A stretch of 64,000 nucleotides of DNA, taken from the NCBI RefSeq assembly GCF_003428645.1, contig NZ_QVQH01000013.1, positions 57,463 through 121,462 on the forward strand. The letters are read 5' to 3'. The stretch's first letter is position 1. Each line of letters begins with the position of its first letter. The notes under the pieces are model-generated. The model had not been told where the DNA came from and ran no database searches. It was given only the letters and a program-made list of their open reading frames with translations. The DNA comes from Geodermatophilus marinus (lineage in GTDB: Bacteria > Actinomycetota > Actinomycetes > Mycobacteriales > Geodermatophilaceae). The position numbers and the translations under genes were made by a program. This document shows, in pieces, positions 24,028-34,731 of the stretch.

Positions 24028-25293
24028 GTGACCGCCCTGCAGGAGCAGACCACCGCGACACCCGCCCCGGCGCAGCCGCCGCGCCGGGCGGTGCTCGCGC
24101 TGGTCCTCGGTGCCTTCGTGGCGACCGGCGCGCTGACCATCGACATGTACCTGCCGGCGCTGCCCACGATCGCCGCCGACCTGCGCACCAGCTCGGCCAT
24201 GGTGCAGCTCACGCTGACCGGCACGCTCGCCGGCCTGGCGCTGGGTCAGCTGGTCATCGGGCCGCTGTCCGACGCGCTCGGCCGGCGCCGCCCCCTGCTG
24301 GCCGGCACGGCCCTGCACGTGGTGGCCTCGCTGCTGGTGCTGGTGGCGCCGGACATCGTCACGCTGGGCGTGCTGCGGGTGCTGCAGGGGGTGGGCAGCG
24401 CGGCCGGCAGCGTGATCGCGATGGCGATCGTGCGCGACCTGTTCCAGGGCCGGGCCGCGGCCACCATGCTCTCCCGCCTCTTCCTCGTGCTCGGCGCCGC
24501 GCCCGTGCTCGCCCCCACCCTCGGCGGCGAGCTGCTGCGGGTGACCTCGTGGCGAGGGGTCTTCGTCGCGCTCTCCCTGTACGGCCTGCTGCTCCTGGTG
24601 CTCGGCGCGCTGGCGGTGCCCGAGACGCTGCCGCCGTCCCGCCGGGCGACCGCGGGCCTGGCCGGGACGCTGCGGACCTACCGCGGGCTGCTGCGCGACC
24701 GGGTGTACGTGGGCCTGGTGCTGGTGGCCTCGCTCACCATGGCGGGGCTGTTCACCTACGTCTCGGGCTCCTCGTTCGTGTACCAGGGCCAGTTCGGCCT
24801 CGACGAGCAGCAGTTCGGCCTGCTGTTCGGCGCCGGGGCCTTCTTCCTCATCGGCGCCACCCAGCTCAACCCCGTGCTGCTGCGCCGGTGGTCGCCCGCC
24901 CGGATCCTCACGGCCGCCGTGCCGGCCGGTGCGGGCTCCGCCCTGGTGATGCTCGTGCTCGCGACCACCGGGACCGGTGGGCTGCCGGGTGTCGTCGTCC
25001 CCCTGTGGGGCGTGCTGGCCGCCACCGGGCTGGCCCTGCCCAACGCCCCGGCGCTGGCGCTGGCCGCGCACGGCGAGGCCGCCGGCGCCGCGGCGGCGCT
25101 GCTCGGGGCGGCCCAGTTCAGCGTGGGCGCGGCGATCTCACCGCTGGTCGGGGTGCTCGGCAACGACGCCACCGCGATGGCCGGGGTCATCGTCACCGGG
25201 CTGCTGCTGGCGATCGCGGTGCTGGGCGCCGTGGTGCGGCCCTGGCAGATCCTCGACGCCCCCGAGACGCCGGCCGTCGCGGCCGCGCACTGA
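24028..25293 (+). CDS. Bcr/CflA family MFS drug-resistance transporter
   Basis: The protein has 421 residues from GTG 24028, which is preceded by GGGGGAG. Twelve membrane helices are visible. The Bcr/CflA family signature is present: TIDMYLPALPTIAADL in helix 1, GQLVIGPLSDALGRRRPLL (motif A) and VLRVLQGVGSAAGSVIAMAIVRD (helix 4/5). It should export small molecules by proton antiport. It diverges from the YdcF-like gene and converges with ppdK, leaving only 13 bases between the stops. The substrate is unknown. Confidence 0.92.
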   Translation: MTALQEQTTATPAPAQPPRRAVLALVLGAFVATGALTIDMYLPALPTIAADLRTSSAMVQLTLTGTLAGLALGQLVIGPLSDALGRRRPLLAGTALHVVASLLVLVAPDIVTLGVLRVLQGVGSAAGSVIAMAIVRDLFQGRAAATMLSRLFLVLGAAPVLAPTLGGELLRVTSWRGVFVALSLYGLLLLVLGALAVPETLPPSRRATAGLAGTLRTYRGLLRDRVYVGLVLVASLTMAGLFTYVSGSSFVYQGQFGLDEQQFGLLFGAGAFFLIGATQLNPVLLRRWSPARILTAAVPAGAGSALVMLVLATTGTGGLPGVVVPLWGVLAATGLALPNAPALALAAHGEAAGAAAALLGAAQFSVGAAISPLVGVLGNDATAMAGVIVTGLLLAIAVLGAVVRPWQILDAPETPAVAAAH

Positions 25294-25306
25294 GCGGGAG
25301 GGTGCC

Positions 25307-28009
25307 TCAGCTGCCCACGTGCTCGGCCCCCAGCGCGGCCCGGCCCGCCTCCAGCCGGGCCACCGGCACCCGGAACGGTGAGCAGGACACGTAGTCCAGG
25401 CCCACCTCGTGGAAGAAGTGCACCGAGTCCGGGTCGCCGCCGTGCTCGCCGCAGATGCCGAGCTTGAGGTCCGGCCGCGCCGCGCGCCCCCGCTCCGCCC
25501 CGATCCGCACCAGCTCCCCGACGCCGGGCCGGTCCAGCGACTCGAACGGCGAGACGCCGAAGATGCCCTTGTCCAGGTAGGCGTGGAAGAACGCCGCCTC
25601 GACGTCGTCGCGGGAGAACCCCCAGGTCATCTGGGTCAGGTCGTTGGTGCCGAAGGAGAAGAACTGCGCCGACTGGGCGATCTCGGCCGCGGTGAGCGCG
25701 GCCCGGGGCACCTCGATCATCGTGCCGACGAGGACGTCGAGCTCGACCCCGCACTCCGCGAAGACGGCGGCGAGCACCTGGTCGGCCTCCTCGCGGATCG
25801 CCTCCAGCTCCTGCACCGCCCCGACCAGCGGGATCATGATCTCCGGGCGGGGGTCGCCGCCGGCGGCCTTGCGCTCGCACGCGGCCTCGGCGATCGCGCG
25901 GACCTGCATGCCGAACAGGCCCCGGACCACCAGGCCCAGCCGCACGCCGCGCAGCCCCAGCATGGGGTTCTGCTCGTGCAGCCGGCGGACGGCGGCCAGC
26001 AGCCGCAGGTTGGCCTCGTCCGGGTGCCCCTGCGCCTCGGCGACGGCGACCCGCACCGACAGCTCGGTGAGGTCGGGGAGGAACTCGTGCAGCGGCGGGT
26101 CGAGCAGCCGCACGGTGACCGGCAGCCCGTCCATCGCCTCGAAGATCTCGAGGAAGTCCTGCTTCTGCAGGGGCGCGAGCCCGTCGAGGGCGTCCTGCTT
26201 CTCCTCGTCGGTCTCGGCGAGGATCAGCTTCTCCACCAGCTGCCGCCGGTCGCCGAGGAACATGTGCTCGGTGCGGCACAGGCCGATCCCGCGGGCTCCG
26301 AAGCGGCGGGCGCGGGCGGAGTCGTCGGGGGTGTCGGCGTTGGTGCGGACGTCGAGCCGGCGCGCGCCGTCGGCGTGCGTGAGGACCCGGTGCACGCTGC
26401 GCACCAGGTCACCGGCGTCCTCGGCGTCCGGGTCGATCTCGCCCTCGAAGTAGCGCACGACCTCCGAGTCCTCGACCGGCACCTCCCCCAGCCACACCTT
26501 GCCGGTCGACCCGTCGATGGAGATGACGTCGCCCTCGGAGACCACCGTGCCGTCGGGCGCGGTGAACCGGCCGGCCTTGGTGTCGACCTGCAGCTCCTCG
26601 GCACCGCACACGCACGTCTTGCCCATGCCGCGGGCGACGACGGCGGCGTGCGAGGTCTTGCCGCCGCGGCTGGTCAGCACGCCCTGGGCGGCGATCATCC
26701 CGGACAGGTCGTCGGGGTTGGTCTCCCGCCGGACGAGCACCACCTTCTCCCCGCGGTCGGCCCACTGGACGGCGGTCTCCGAGGAGAACACCGCCTTGCC
26801 GACCGCGGCGCCGGGCGAGGCGTTCATGCCCTGGGTGAGCTGCTGGGCGTCCCCGCCGGAGACGAACCGGGGGAACATCAGCTGGGCCAGCTGGTCGCCG
26901 GTCACCCGCCGGACCGCCTCGTCCATGTCGACGAGGCCCTCGTCGACCAGCTGCGTGGCGATGACGAAGGCGGCCGCCGCCGTCCGCTTGCCGACCCGGG
27001 TCTGCAGCATCCAGAGCTTGCCGCGCTCGATGGTGAACTCGATGTCGCACAGGTCGCGGTAGTGCGCCTCGAGGGTGGCCATCGTCTGCATGAGCTCGCG
27101 GTAGGCGGCCTCGTCGATGCGCTCGAGCTCGGTGAGGGGCACGGTGTTGCGGATGCCGGCGACGACGTCCTCCCCCTGCGCGTTCTGCAGGTAGTCGCCG
27201 TAGACGCCTTGCGCGCCGCTGCCCGGGTCCCGGGTGAACGCCACCCCGGTGCCGGAGTCGGCGCCGAGGTTGCCGAAGACCATGGCGCACACGTTGACCG
27301 CGGTGCCCGCGTCGCCGGGGATGCGCTCGCGGCGGCGGTAGAGGATCGCCCGCTCGGAGTTCCAGGAGTCGAACACGGCGTTGATCGCCAGGTCCATCTG
27401 CTCGCGCGGGTCCTGGGGGAAGTCCCGGCCGCACTGCTCGCGCACGATCGCCTTGAACCGGCCGACGACGTCGCGGAGGTGCTCGGCGTCGAGGTCCAGG
27501 TCCAGGTCGGTGCCCTGCTCGCGCTTGGCCTCGTCGAGGGCGTCGGCGAACAGCTCGCCGTCGATGTCGAGCACGGTCTTGCCGAACATCTGGATGAGCC
27601 GCCGGTAGGAGTCCCAGGCGAACCGCTCGCTGCCGGACTGCTCGGCCAGGCCCCGGACCGACTCGTCGTTGAGGCCCACGTTGAGGACGGTCTCCATCAT
27701 CCCGGGCATCGACGCCGCCGCCCCGGAGCGCACCGAGACCAGCAGCGGGTCCCCGGGGTCGCCGAGGGTCTTGCCCATGGCCTTCTCCAGGGCGGTCAGG
27801 TGCTCGGTGACCTGGTCGGCCAGCTCCGGCGGTGTGCTGCCGTGCTCCAGGTAGTACCGGCAGGCGTCGGTGGTGATGGTGAACCCGGGCGGCACCGGCA
27901 GCCCGAGGTTGGTCATCTCGGCCAGGTTGGCGCCCTTGCCGCCCAGCAGGTCCTTCTGGTCCTTGCTGCCCTCGCTGAAGTCGTAGACCCACGTCGCCGG
28001 TCCGCCCAC
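25307..28009 (-). CDS. ppdK: pyruvate, phosphate dikinase
   Basis: The protein has 900 residues from GTG 28009, with GGAGGT about six bases upstream. Domain order is complete: an ATP-grasp domain (about 1-340, starting with GGKGANLAEMT), the phosphohistidine domain with GGKTSHAAVVARGMG near residue 455, and the PEP/pyruvate TIM barrel with GLCRTEHMF and, late, GLDYVSCSPFRVPVARL. It interconverts pyruvate, ATP and phosphate with PEP, AMP and PPi. It is monocistronic, with 252 gene-free bases upstream holding a palindrome at 28109-28122. Confidence 0.97.
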   Translation of the reverse strand: MGGPATWVYDFSEGSKDQKDLLGGKGANLAEMTNLGLPVPPGFTITTDACRYYLEHGSTPPELADQVTEHLTALEKAMGKTLGDPGDPLLVSVRSGAAASMPGMMETVLNVGLNDESVRGLAEQSGSERFAWDSYRRLIQMFGKTVLDIDGELFADALDEAKREQGTDLDLDLDAEHLRDVVGRFKAIVREQCGRDFPQDPREQMDLAINAVFDSWNSERAILYRRRERIPGDAGTAVNVCAMVFGNLGADSGTGVAFTRDPGSGAQGVYGDYLQNAQGEDVVAGIRNTVPLTELERIDEAAYRELMQTMATLEAHYRDLCDIEFTIERGKLWMLQTRVGKRTAAAAFVIATQLVDEGLVDMDEAVRRVTGDQLAQLMFPRFVSGGDAQQLTQGMNASPGAAVGKAVFSSETAVQWADRGEKVVLVRRETNPDDLSGMIAAQGVLTSRGGKTSHAAVVARGMGKTCVCGAEELQVDTKAGRFTAPDGTVVSEGDVISIDGSTGKVWLGEVPVEDSEVVRYFEGEIDPDAEDAGDLVRSVHRVLTHADGARRLDVRTNADTPDDSARARRFGARGIGLCRTEHMFLGDRRQLVEKLILAETDEEKQDALDGLAPLQKQDFLEIFEAMDGLPVTVRLLDPPLHEFLPDLTELSVRVAVAEAQGHPDEANLRLLAAVRRLHEQNPMLGLRGVRLGLVVRGLFGMQVRAIAEAACERKAAGGDPRPEIMIPLVGAVQELEAIREEADQVLAAVFAECGVELDVLVGTMIEVPRAALTAAEIAQSAQFFSFGTNDLTQMTWGFSRDDVEAAFFHAYLDKGIFGVSPFESLDRPGVGELVRIGAERGRAARPDLKLGICGEHGGDPDSVHFFHEVGLDYVSCSPFRVPVARLEAGRAALGAEHVGS

Positions 28010-28261
28010 CGTGCACCTCCGCGCTCACCGCTGCCGGCGCCGGACCTCGGCCCGGCCCGGCGTGCGGTCCCGACCGGCGACGGCGCCGTCGACCCAGACG
28101 TCTCATACGTCTCGGTCGAGACCTTGTGGGGGGATGGTGGCCCACTCGGCGGGGACACGCCAGCCGTCGTCCCACGACCGGTGGGGTGCGCGGGCGACGA
28201 GCCGCGGCCGGGCCGTGCCGGGCGACGACGGCCCGGGCCACGGGACCCCCGCGACGGGGGG
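28010..28261. promoter_or_regulatory. ppdK upstream region with palindrome
   Basis: These gene-free bases should carry the ppdK promoter. A perfect 6-2-6 palindrome, GTCTCG-GT-CGAGAC, lies at 28109-28122, and AGACGTCT at 28096-28103 is a second short palindrome. The end near 28240-28261 has a C-run/G-run hairpin that may terminate the gene reading leftwards from 28552. Confidence 0.4.
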
Positions 28262-28552
28262 TCAGGCGACGAGGAGGAAGCCGACGAGGGCGAACAGCAG
28301 CGTGACCGCCACGACGACGGACCCGACGACCAGGCCGGTGCGGTTCGGCGGCGAGGGGCGCGGGGAGACGTAGTTCGGGAACCCGGTGGCGTACTGCTGG
28401 CGCGTCGGCGGTTGCTGGGGGGCGTACTGCGGCTGCGGCGCGAAGGGCACCTGGCCCGGGAAGCCGATCTGCGTGGGCGCGGCGGGCGGCGGCACGGGGG
28501 CGGCGGGCGGCACGGGCGGGCCGGCGACCGGCTGGGGGGACGGGTGCGACAA
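28262..28552 (-). CDS. proline-rich single-pass membrane protein
   Basis: The protein has 96 residues from a TTG at 28552, chosen because AGAAGGAA lies about seven bases upstream. An ATG at 28606 would add 18 residues without a clear binding site. Residues to about 70 are disordered and rich in Pro, Gln and Tyr, followed by NRTGLVVGSVVVAVTLLFALVGFLL as one C-terminal membrane helix. The layout matches small actinobacterial tail-anchored proteins of unknown role. No motif suggests an activity. Confidence 0.6.
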   Translation of the reverse strand: MSHPSPQPVAGPPVPPAAPVPPPAAPTQIGFPGQVPFAPQPQYAPQQPPTRQQYATGFPNYVSPRPSPPNRTGLVVGSVVVAVTLLFALVGFLLVA

Positions 28553-28650
28553 CGCGGTTCCTTCTCTCGGGGCCTCCCGGGCGGGCGCCGGGCGGGCGGC
28601 AGACATGCTGGCACCCCGGCCCGGCGCTGAGAAGGGAACGGCGCGCGGCG

Positions 28651-29094
28651 TCAGCCCGTCGTCCCGCAGATGCGCGGGCCGTCCTCGCTGACGACCGTCA
28701 CGGTCGACGAGCCGCCGTCCGCCCAGCCGATCCGCACCCGCTGCGCCGCCTCCCCGTCGACCTCGGCCGCGCGCACCGCGGCGACCTCACCGGCGCCGGT
28801 GACGCCGTAGGCCTCGGCGACGTCCTCGGGGGCCACGCGGGCCCGCTCCGCGGTGCACAGCAGCAGGTACGCGGTCTCGGTGTCGCCCTGGCCGAGCGCG
28901 TCGAGGAAGACGCCGGTGACCTCGCGGGCCTGCTCCTGGGGGCTGCCCTTGACCAGCGGGAGCCCGACGGCCATCGCCAGCGCGACGGCGACGGTCCCGC
29001 CCAGGACGGCCAGGATCAGGCCGCGGGCCGAGCGCGGCGTGCCCGTGTGCAGCGGCGCCGGGCCGTCGTCGTAGAGGAAGGGACCCGTGCTCAT
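28651..29094 (-). CDS. membrane-anchored hypothetical protein
   Basis: The protein has 147 residues from ATG 29094. A cytoplasmic start of about 24 residues is followed by a helix (GLILAVLGGTVAVALAMAVGL) and an extracytoplasmic domain with VTGVFLDALGQGDTETAYLLLC and a second Cys near the end (RICGTTG), probably one disulfide. The fold resembles NTF2-like DUF domains common in actinobacterial membrane proteins; this is a pattern guess. It reads in the same direction as dusB, 73 bases downstream of it. Confidence 0.65.
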   Translation of the reverse strand: MSTGPFLYDDGPAPLHTGTPRSARGLILAVLGGTVAVALAMAVGLPLVKGSPQEQAREVTGVFLDALGQGDTETAYLLLCTAERARVAPEDVAEAYGVTGAGEVAAVRAAEVDGEAAQRVRIGWADGGSSTVTVVSEDGPRICGTTG

Positions 29095-29167
29095 GGCTCG
29101 ATCCGCTCCTCGCTCGCCGGCGCTCGCTGCGCTGCTCCCTCGACCGTCGTCCTCGCAGAGGTCCTGC

Positions 29168-30340
29168 TCATCCGCCGCTCACCATCAGCTCGGCCCCGGC
29201 CGGCGGCCGGGGGTCGTCGCGGTCCTCGAGCCACCCCTCGGGCAGCGCCACGGGACGGGGCGGGCTGGTCCGCCCGCGCGGCCCGCCGAGGACGGCGGTC
29301 GGGTACGGCTGCTCGGGGATGCCGGCCAGCAGCCCGGCCAGCTCGTCGAGGGAGCTCACCATGGCCAGCGCCCGGCGGACGTCGGACCCCACGGAGAACC
29401 CCTTGAGGTACCAGGCGACGTGCTTGCGGAAGTCGGAGCAGCCGTGCCGCTCGCCCTGCTCCGCACCGAGCAGCTCCGCGTGCCGGACCATGATCGCGGC
29501 CACCTCGCGCAGGGTCGGCAGCGCGCGCTCCGGCCGCCCGGCGAAGGCGGCGGCGAGGTCGCCGAACAGCCACGGCCGGCCCAAGCAGCCGCGGCCGACC
29601 ACCACGCCGGCGCATCCGGTCTCGGCGACCATGCGCAGGGCGTCGTCGGCCTCCCAGATGTCGCCGTTGCCCAGCACCGGGATGTCGACGGCCTCCACCA
29701 GCCGGGCGATGGGCGCCCAGTCGGCGGTGCCGCTGTAGAGCTGGTCGGCGGTCCGCCCGTGCAGGGTGATCGCCGCGGCGCCCTCGTCCTGGGCGATCCG
29801 GCCGGCGTCCGCGTAGGTGACGTGGGCGGCGTCGATGCCGATGCGGGTCTTCACCGTCACCGGGACGTCGCCGGCGGCGCGGACGGCGGCGCGCACGACG
29901 TCGCGGAAGAGCACCCGGCGCCACGGCAGCGCCGACCCGCCGCCCTTGCGGGTCACCTTGGGCACCGGGCAGCCGAAGTTCAGGTCCACGTGCGCCGGGC
30001 GGGTACCGGCGACGCCCTCGTCGACGAGCATCTCCACGGCCCGGCCGACCGTCGCCGGGTCCACGCCGTAGAGCTGCACGGAGAAGGCATCCTCCTCGTC
30101 CGGGGTCGCCCGGACCATCTGCAGCGTCTTCTCGTTGCGCTCCACCAGCGCCCGCGTGGTGATCATCTCGCAGACGTAGAGCCCGGCGCCGAACTCGCGG
30201 CACAGCGTGCGGAACGCCGGGTTGGTGATGCCGGCCATCGGGGCGAGCACCACGGCCGGGTCGACGGTGAGGGCGCCCAGGTGCAGCGGAGCGGGGCCCG
30301 TCCCGGTGGACGGACCCCGCTCGAGGACGCTGCTGCTCAC
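29168..30340 (-). CDS. dusB: tRNA-dihydrouridine synthase
   Basis: The protein has 390 residues from GTG 30340. The Dus FMN-binding TIM barrel shows LAPMAGITNPAFRTLCREFG at the start, then AHVDLNFGCPVPKV with the catalytic Cys of Dus enzymes, KTRIGIDAAH, ITLHGRTADQLYSG, and GNGDIWEADDALRM with the FMN phosphate loop. It reduces uridines in the tRNA D-loop with NADPH. The last 40 residues are a Pro/Arg-rich extension. The closest binding site, GGGAGG, lies only one base from the GTG, so the true start may differ slightly. Confidence 0.95.
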   Translation of the reverse strand: MSSSVLERGPSTGTGPAPLHLGALTVDPAVVLAPMAGITNPAFRTLCREFGAGLYVCEMITTRALVERNEKTLQMVRATPDEEDAFSVQLYGVDPATVGRAVEMLVDEGVAGTRPAHVDLNFGCPVPKVTRKGGGSALPWRRVLFRDVVRAAVRAAGDVPVTVKTRIGIDAAHVTYADAGRIAQDEGAAAITLHGRTADQLYSGTADWAPIARLVEAVDIPVLGNGDIWEADDALRMVAETGCAGVVVGRGCLGRPWLFGDLAAAFAGRPERALPTLREVAAIMVRHAELLGAEQGERHGCSDFRKHVAWYLKGFSVGSDVRRALAMVSSLDELAGLLAGIPEQPYPTAVLGGPRGRTSPPRPVALPEGWLEDRDDPRPPAGAELMVSGG

Positions 30341-30377
30341 GCCTCCCAGGGTAGGTGAGGCCCGGACCGGTCCCGGC

Positions 30378-31514
30378 TCACGCCGCCGGGTGCAGCACCA
30401 CCTTGGTGTAGCCCTCGATGCGCTTGTCGAACTTCTCGTAGGCGTCGGGCGCCTGGTCCAGCGGCAGCTCGTGGCTGACCACGAAGGAGGGCGTGGCCCG
30501 GCCGGCGACGATCATGTCGCGCAGGTAGCGGTTGTACCGCTTGACGTTGGCCTGCCCGCAGCCCAGCGACAGCCCCTTCTCGAAGAAGGTGCCGAACGAC
30601 AGCAGCAGCTGCCCCTTGCGGGCGGCCTCGTCCGCCCCGCCCGGGTCGGCGGGCAGGTACAGCCCCGGCACCCCGAGCCGCCCGGTCGGGTTGACCAGCG
30701 CGATCAGCGACTCCAGGACGGCGTTGGCGTGCTCCTCGCCGCCCTCGCCGTGCGCCTGGTAGCCGACCGCGTCGATGCCCTTCTGCACGCCGTCGCCGTG
30801 CCGCATCTCCCGGATCTGCTCCACCGCGTCGGTCCGGCCGAAGTCGACCGGGACGCAGCCGATCTCCTCGGCCTTGGCCAGCCGCTCGGGGACCTTGTCG
30901 ACGACGTAGACCACGCTCGCGCCGCGGAGCAGGCTCGAGTAGGCCGCCATCAGGCCCACCGGCCCCGCGCCGAAGACCGCCACCGTGTCCCCCGGCCGGA
31001 CCTCGGCCAGCTCGGCGCCGTGGTAGCCGGTCGGGAAGATGTCGCTGAGCATGGCGAAGTCGGCCTCGTGCTCGTCGCCCTGGGGCAGCTCCAGGCAGTT
31101 GAAGTCGCCGAAGGGCACCCGCAGGTACTCGGCCTGGCCACCCGTGTAGCCGCCCATGCTCACGTAGCCGTACGCCCCGCCGGCGAAGCCGGGGTTCACC
31201 GTCTGGCAGAAACCGGTGAAGCCGCGCTCGCAGTTGAAGCAGAAGCCGCAGCCGATGTTGAACGGGAGGTTCACCCGGTCGCCGGCCTTGACCTTGGCGA
31301 CGCCGGGGCCGACCTCCTCGACGATCCCCTGGTTCTCGTGGCCGAACACGATGCCCGGCTCGGCCGAGGTGCGGCCCTCGTACATGTGCAGGTCCGACCC
31401 GCAGATGTTCGTGGAGGTGACGCGGACCAGGACGTCGGTCGGGTCCTGGACCCGGGCGTCCTCGACGTCCTCGACCGCGACCTCGAACGGACCCTTGTAG
31501 ACGACTGCCTTCAC
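30378..31514 (-). CDS. zinc-dependent formaldehyde dehydrogenase-like alcohol dehydrogenase
   Basis: The protein has 378 residues from GTG 31514, with GGGGA upstream. MDR-type zinc dehydrogenase: NICGSDLHMYEG (catalytic Cys), GHENQGIVEEVG (His), a structural zinc loop GCGFCFNCERGFTGFC with four Cys, and the nucleotide site AVFGAGPVGLMAA. The GSDLHMYEGR start, the long loop after the zinc site and the DAVGYQAHG region match glutathione-independent formaldehyde dehydrogenases and related broad enzymes. The substrate is not proven. It diverges from the AbiEi-like pseudogene across 391 gene-free bases. Confidence 0.9.
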   Translation of the reverse strand: MKAVVYKGPFEVAVEDVEDARVQDPTDVLVRVTSTNICGSDLHMYEGRTSAEPGIVFGHENQGIVEEVGPGVAKVKAGDRVNLPFNIGCGFCFNCERGFTGFCQTVNPGFAGGAYGYVSMGGYTGGQAEYLRVPFGDFNCLELPQGDEHEADFAMLSDIFPTGYHGAELAEVRPGDTVAVFGAGPVGLMAAYSSLLRGASVVYVVDKVPERLAKAEEIGCVPVDFGRTDAVEQIREMRHGDGVQKGIDAVGYQAHGEGGEEHANAVLESLIALVNPTGRLGVPGLYLPADPGGADEAARKGQLLLSFGTFFEKGLSLGCGQANVKRYNRYLRDMIVAGRATPSFVVSHELPLDQAPDAYEKFDKRIEGYTKVVLHPAA

Positions 31515-31905
31515 GGGGGTCCCCTTCCCCGCGCGGGGACCGGACGGCGGCCTGGCCGCCCTGGGTCTCCCCCGCGCTCCCCTGTCCCCTGCCCGGGACG
31601 ACCGCGGCCGACACCCACCCGGGGCGCCTCGACACCGGAAGGTCCGCGACCTGGGCGGGCCGCTCCGGGTGGTGACGGTCGGCCGCACCCGTCGCCCGCC
31701 GGGTCGACCCGGTGCGGCCGACGTGGAGCCGTGCCGTGGCTCGGCTCAGCCTCGGCTGGCCCGGGTTGACCTGGTCGATGTCGGGGGGCCGACCGGCACC
31801 TGCCACGCGGCAGGCGCCCGTCCACAGATCGTCCCGGCGCACGCTGCGCACGGCGGTCGCCCGTCAGGCTGCACCCGTGGCCGTCCACCCCCCGTTCCGC
31901 TGGCC
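31515..31905. other. 391-base gene-free region
   Basis: This region separates divergent starts. Near 31518-31541 a GGTCCCC/GGGGACC hairpin overlies the binding site of the dehydrogenase. At 31720-31738 a 19-base sequence matches, with one mismatch, the left half of the large hairpin at 32953-32996, so the flanking repeats of the frameshifted gene are related. No gene is supported here. Confidence 0.5.
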
Positions 31906-32945
31906 GTGACCGAGCGCGGTCGACGGCGTCTCGGCCTCTTCACCACCGCCGAACTCGCCGTCACCGGGGTCGCCGAGAGCAAGGTGCGCACGGCGGTGCG
32001 CTCGGGTGCGTGGGTGCGCCTGCGCACCGGGGTCTTCGTCTCCTCCACCGACCTCGCCGAGGTGGAGCGGACGGGGCGTCGACCCGGTCTCGACGCGTTG
32101 GCCGTGACCACCGGCCGGCGCGACCGTCCGCCGTCCTGAGCGGTGCGACCGCCGCCTGGGTATGGGGGATGCCGCGACCGAGGTCGGCGACGTCGGTGGT
32201 CGAGCTGACCGATCCGCACCGGTGGCGTCGCGGGCAGGGCTGGTTGATGACCCGGGCCGGCCTGCCGGACGACGAGGTGGCGGCGCGCGGGGCCTACCGG
32301 GTGACCACCGCCGCCCGAACCGTCGTCGACGTGGCCCGGGCGTGGCCCGAGGTGCACGCCGTTGCCGCGGCCGACGCGGCGCTGCTGCGCGGGCTGGTGA
32401 CCCGCGAGGAGCTGCAACGGGTCCTGGACCGGCAGTGGTGCGTGCCGGGGGTGCCCCGGGCGGTCCGCGCCGTCGGGCTGGCCGACGGCCGGGCGGAGTC
32501 GTGGCTGGAGACCTACGGCCGGTTGACCTTCGCCGCGCTGGGCCTGCCGCCGTTCCTCCCGCAGGTCGAGCTGCGGGTCGGCGGCCGGCTGGTCGCGGTC
32601 GTCGACGGCTGGTACCCCGACGCAGCGCTCGCCGTGGAGTTCGACGGCCGGGTCAAGTACCGCCGACCGGCCTTCGGACGGTCCCCCGAGGAGGAGCTCT
32701 GGAAGGAGAAGCGGAACGAGGACCTGCTCCGGTCCCTGGGCGTGCGGTTCGTCCGGATCACCGTCGCGGACCTGGACCGCCGGCGCCCCGAGCTCGAGGC
32801 ACAGGTACGGCGCTCGCTGGCGATGCCGGGCCCTGCGTCCCGGGACTTCAGCGAGACCCCACGCGAGGTCGGGCGGTACCGGGACGGGCGCGCCGGTGAC
32901 GACGGCTGGCTGGCTCGCGCCGACGACCTCGTCGGCGCGGGGTGA
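31906..32945 (+). pseudogene. frameshifted AbiEi-type antitoxin/DUF559 protein
   Basis: Two overlapping frames together make one protein. From GTG 31906 a frame reads GLFTTAELAVTGVAESKVRTAV and RTGVFVSS, the N-terminal HTH of AbiEi-type antitoxins, and stops at 32139. The next frame picks up with ARPSAVLSGATAAWVWGMPRP and continues to 32945 with the Vsr-like DUF559 end: AVEFDGRVKYRRP, then EKRNEDLLRSLGVRFVRI. A one-base loss (or two-base gain) near 32115-32125, in a run of GGCCGGCGCG, joins them. It could be a real decay, a sequencing error or a slip site. It lies between repeat-rich spacers. Confidence 0.75.
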
Positions 32946-32952
32946 CCCGGGT

Positions 32953-32996
32953 CACCTGACGTGGGGCCGTGCCGTGACACGGCTCCACGTCAGGTG
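32953..32996. repeat. 19-bp hairpin
   Basis: Arms at 32953-32971 and 32978-32996 pair over 19 positions with one G-U pair and a 6-base loop. It sits 8 bases after the frameshifted gene and ahead of glyS, which reads the other way. It could terminate transcription, but there is no T-run and the size and the partial copy at 31720 suggest a dispersed repeat. Confidence 0.75.
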
Positions 32997-33016
32997 GAGC
33001 GGGTGAACCCGCCGGC

Positions 33017-33176
33017 GGGCCCGCAGGGTCCCCGAGGAGGACCGGGGTCTGGTGCTCAGCGCAGGCCGGGACGGCACCTGGCCGTGGTGGCGGCCCGACG
33101 AGCGGGGCCCGCAGGGTCCCCGAGGAGGGCCGGGGTCTGGTGCTCAGCGCAGGCCGGGACGGCACCTGGCCGCGGT
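33017..33176. repeat. two-copy direct repeat, period 88
   Basis: A 72-base unit at 33017-33088 recurs at 33105-33176 with two mismatches (33041/33129 and 33085/33173), separated by 16 bases. Only two copies exist and the spacer is short, so it is not a CRISPR array. Together with the adjacent hairpin it fills the gap downstream of glyS. Confidence 0.8.
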
Positions 33177-33207
33177 CGGAGGCCGGTAGGCCGACAGATC
33201 ACGGAGC

Positions 33208-34626
<1,419 letters not shown>

Positions 34627-34731
34627 CCGGCTGGCGGTCGGCGGCTGACCGGTCCACGGTAGTCGGCCATCGCGCGGCGCCGTCCGGGCCGGTCGGCCGG
34701 CACCCGGCGGTGGTCGGCCGCGCCCGCGCGG

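Noticed and set aside
20944..25293. A plus-strand frame of about 1450 codons across the dnaG-YdcF region
   Set aside because: It lies opposite dnaG and other well-supported genes and has no domain of its own before the MFS start at 24028. Long empty frames are expected in very GC-rich DNA.
33017..33176. Possible CRISPR array
   Set aside because: Only two copies of 72 bases with a 16-base gap, no third repeat, no cas genes.
34627..34731. T-box or glycine riboswitch upstream of glyS
   Set aside because: The leader is about 100 bases, with no specifier stem, T-box core or aptamer pattern visible.
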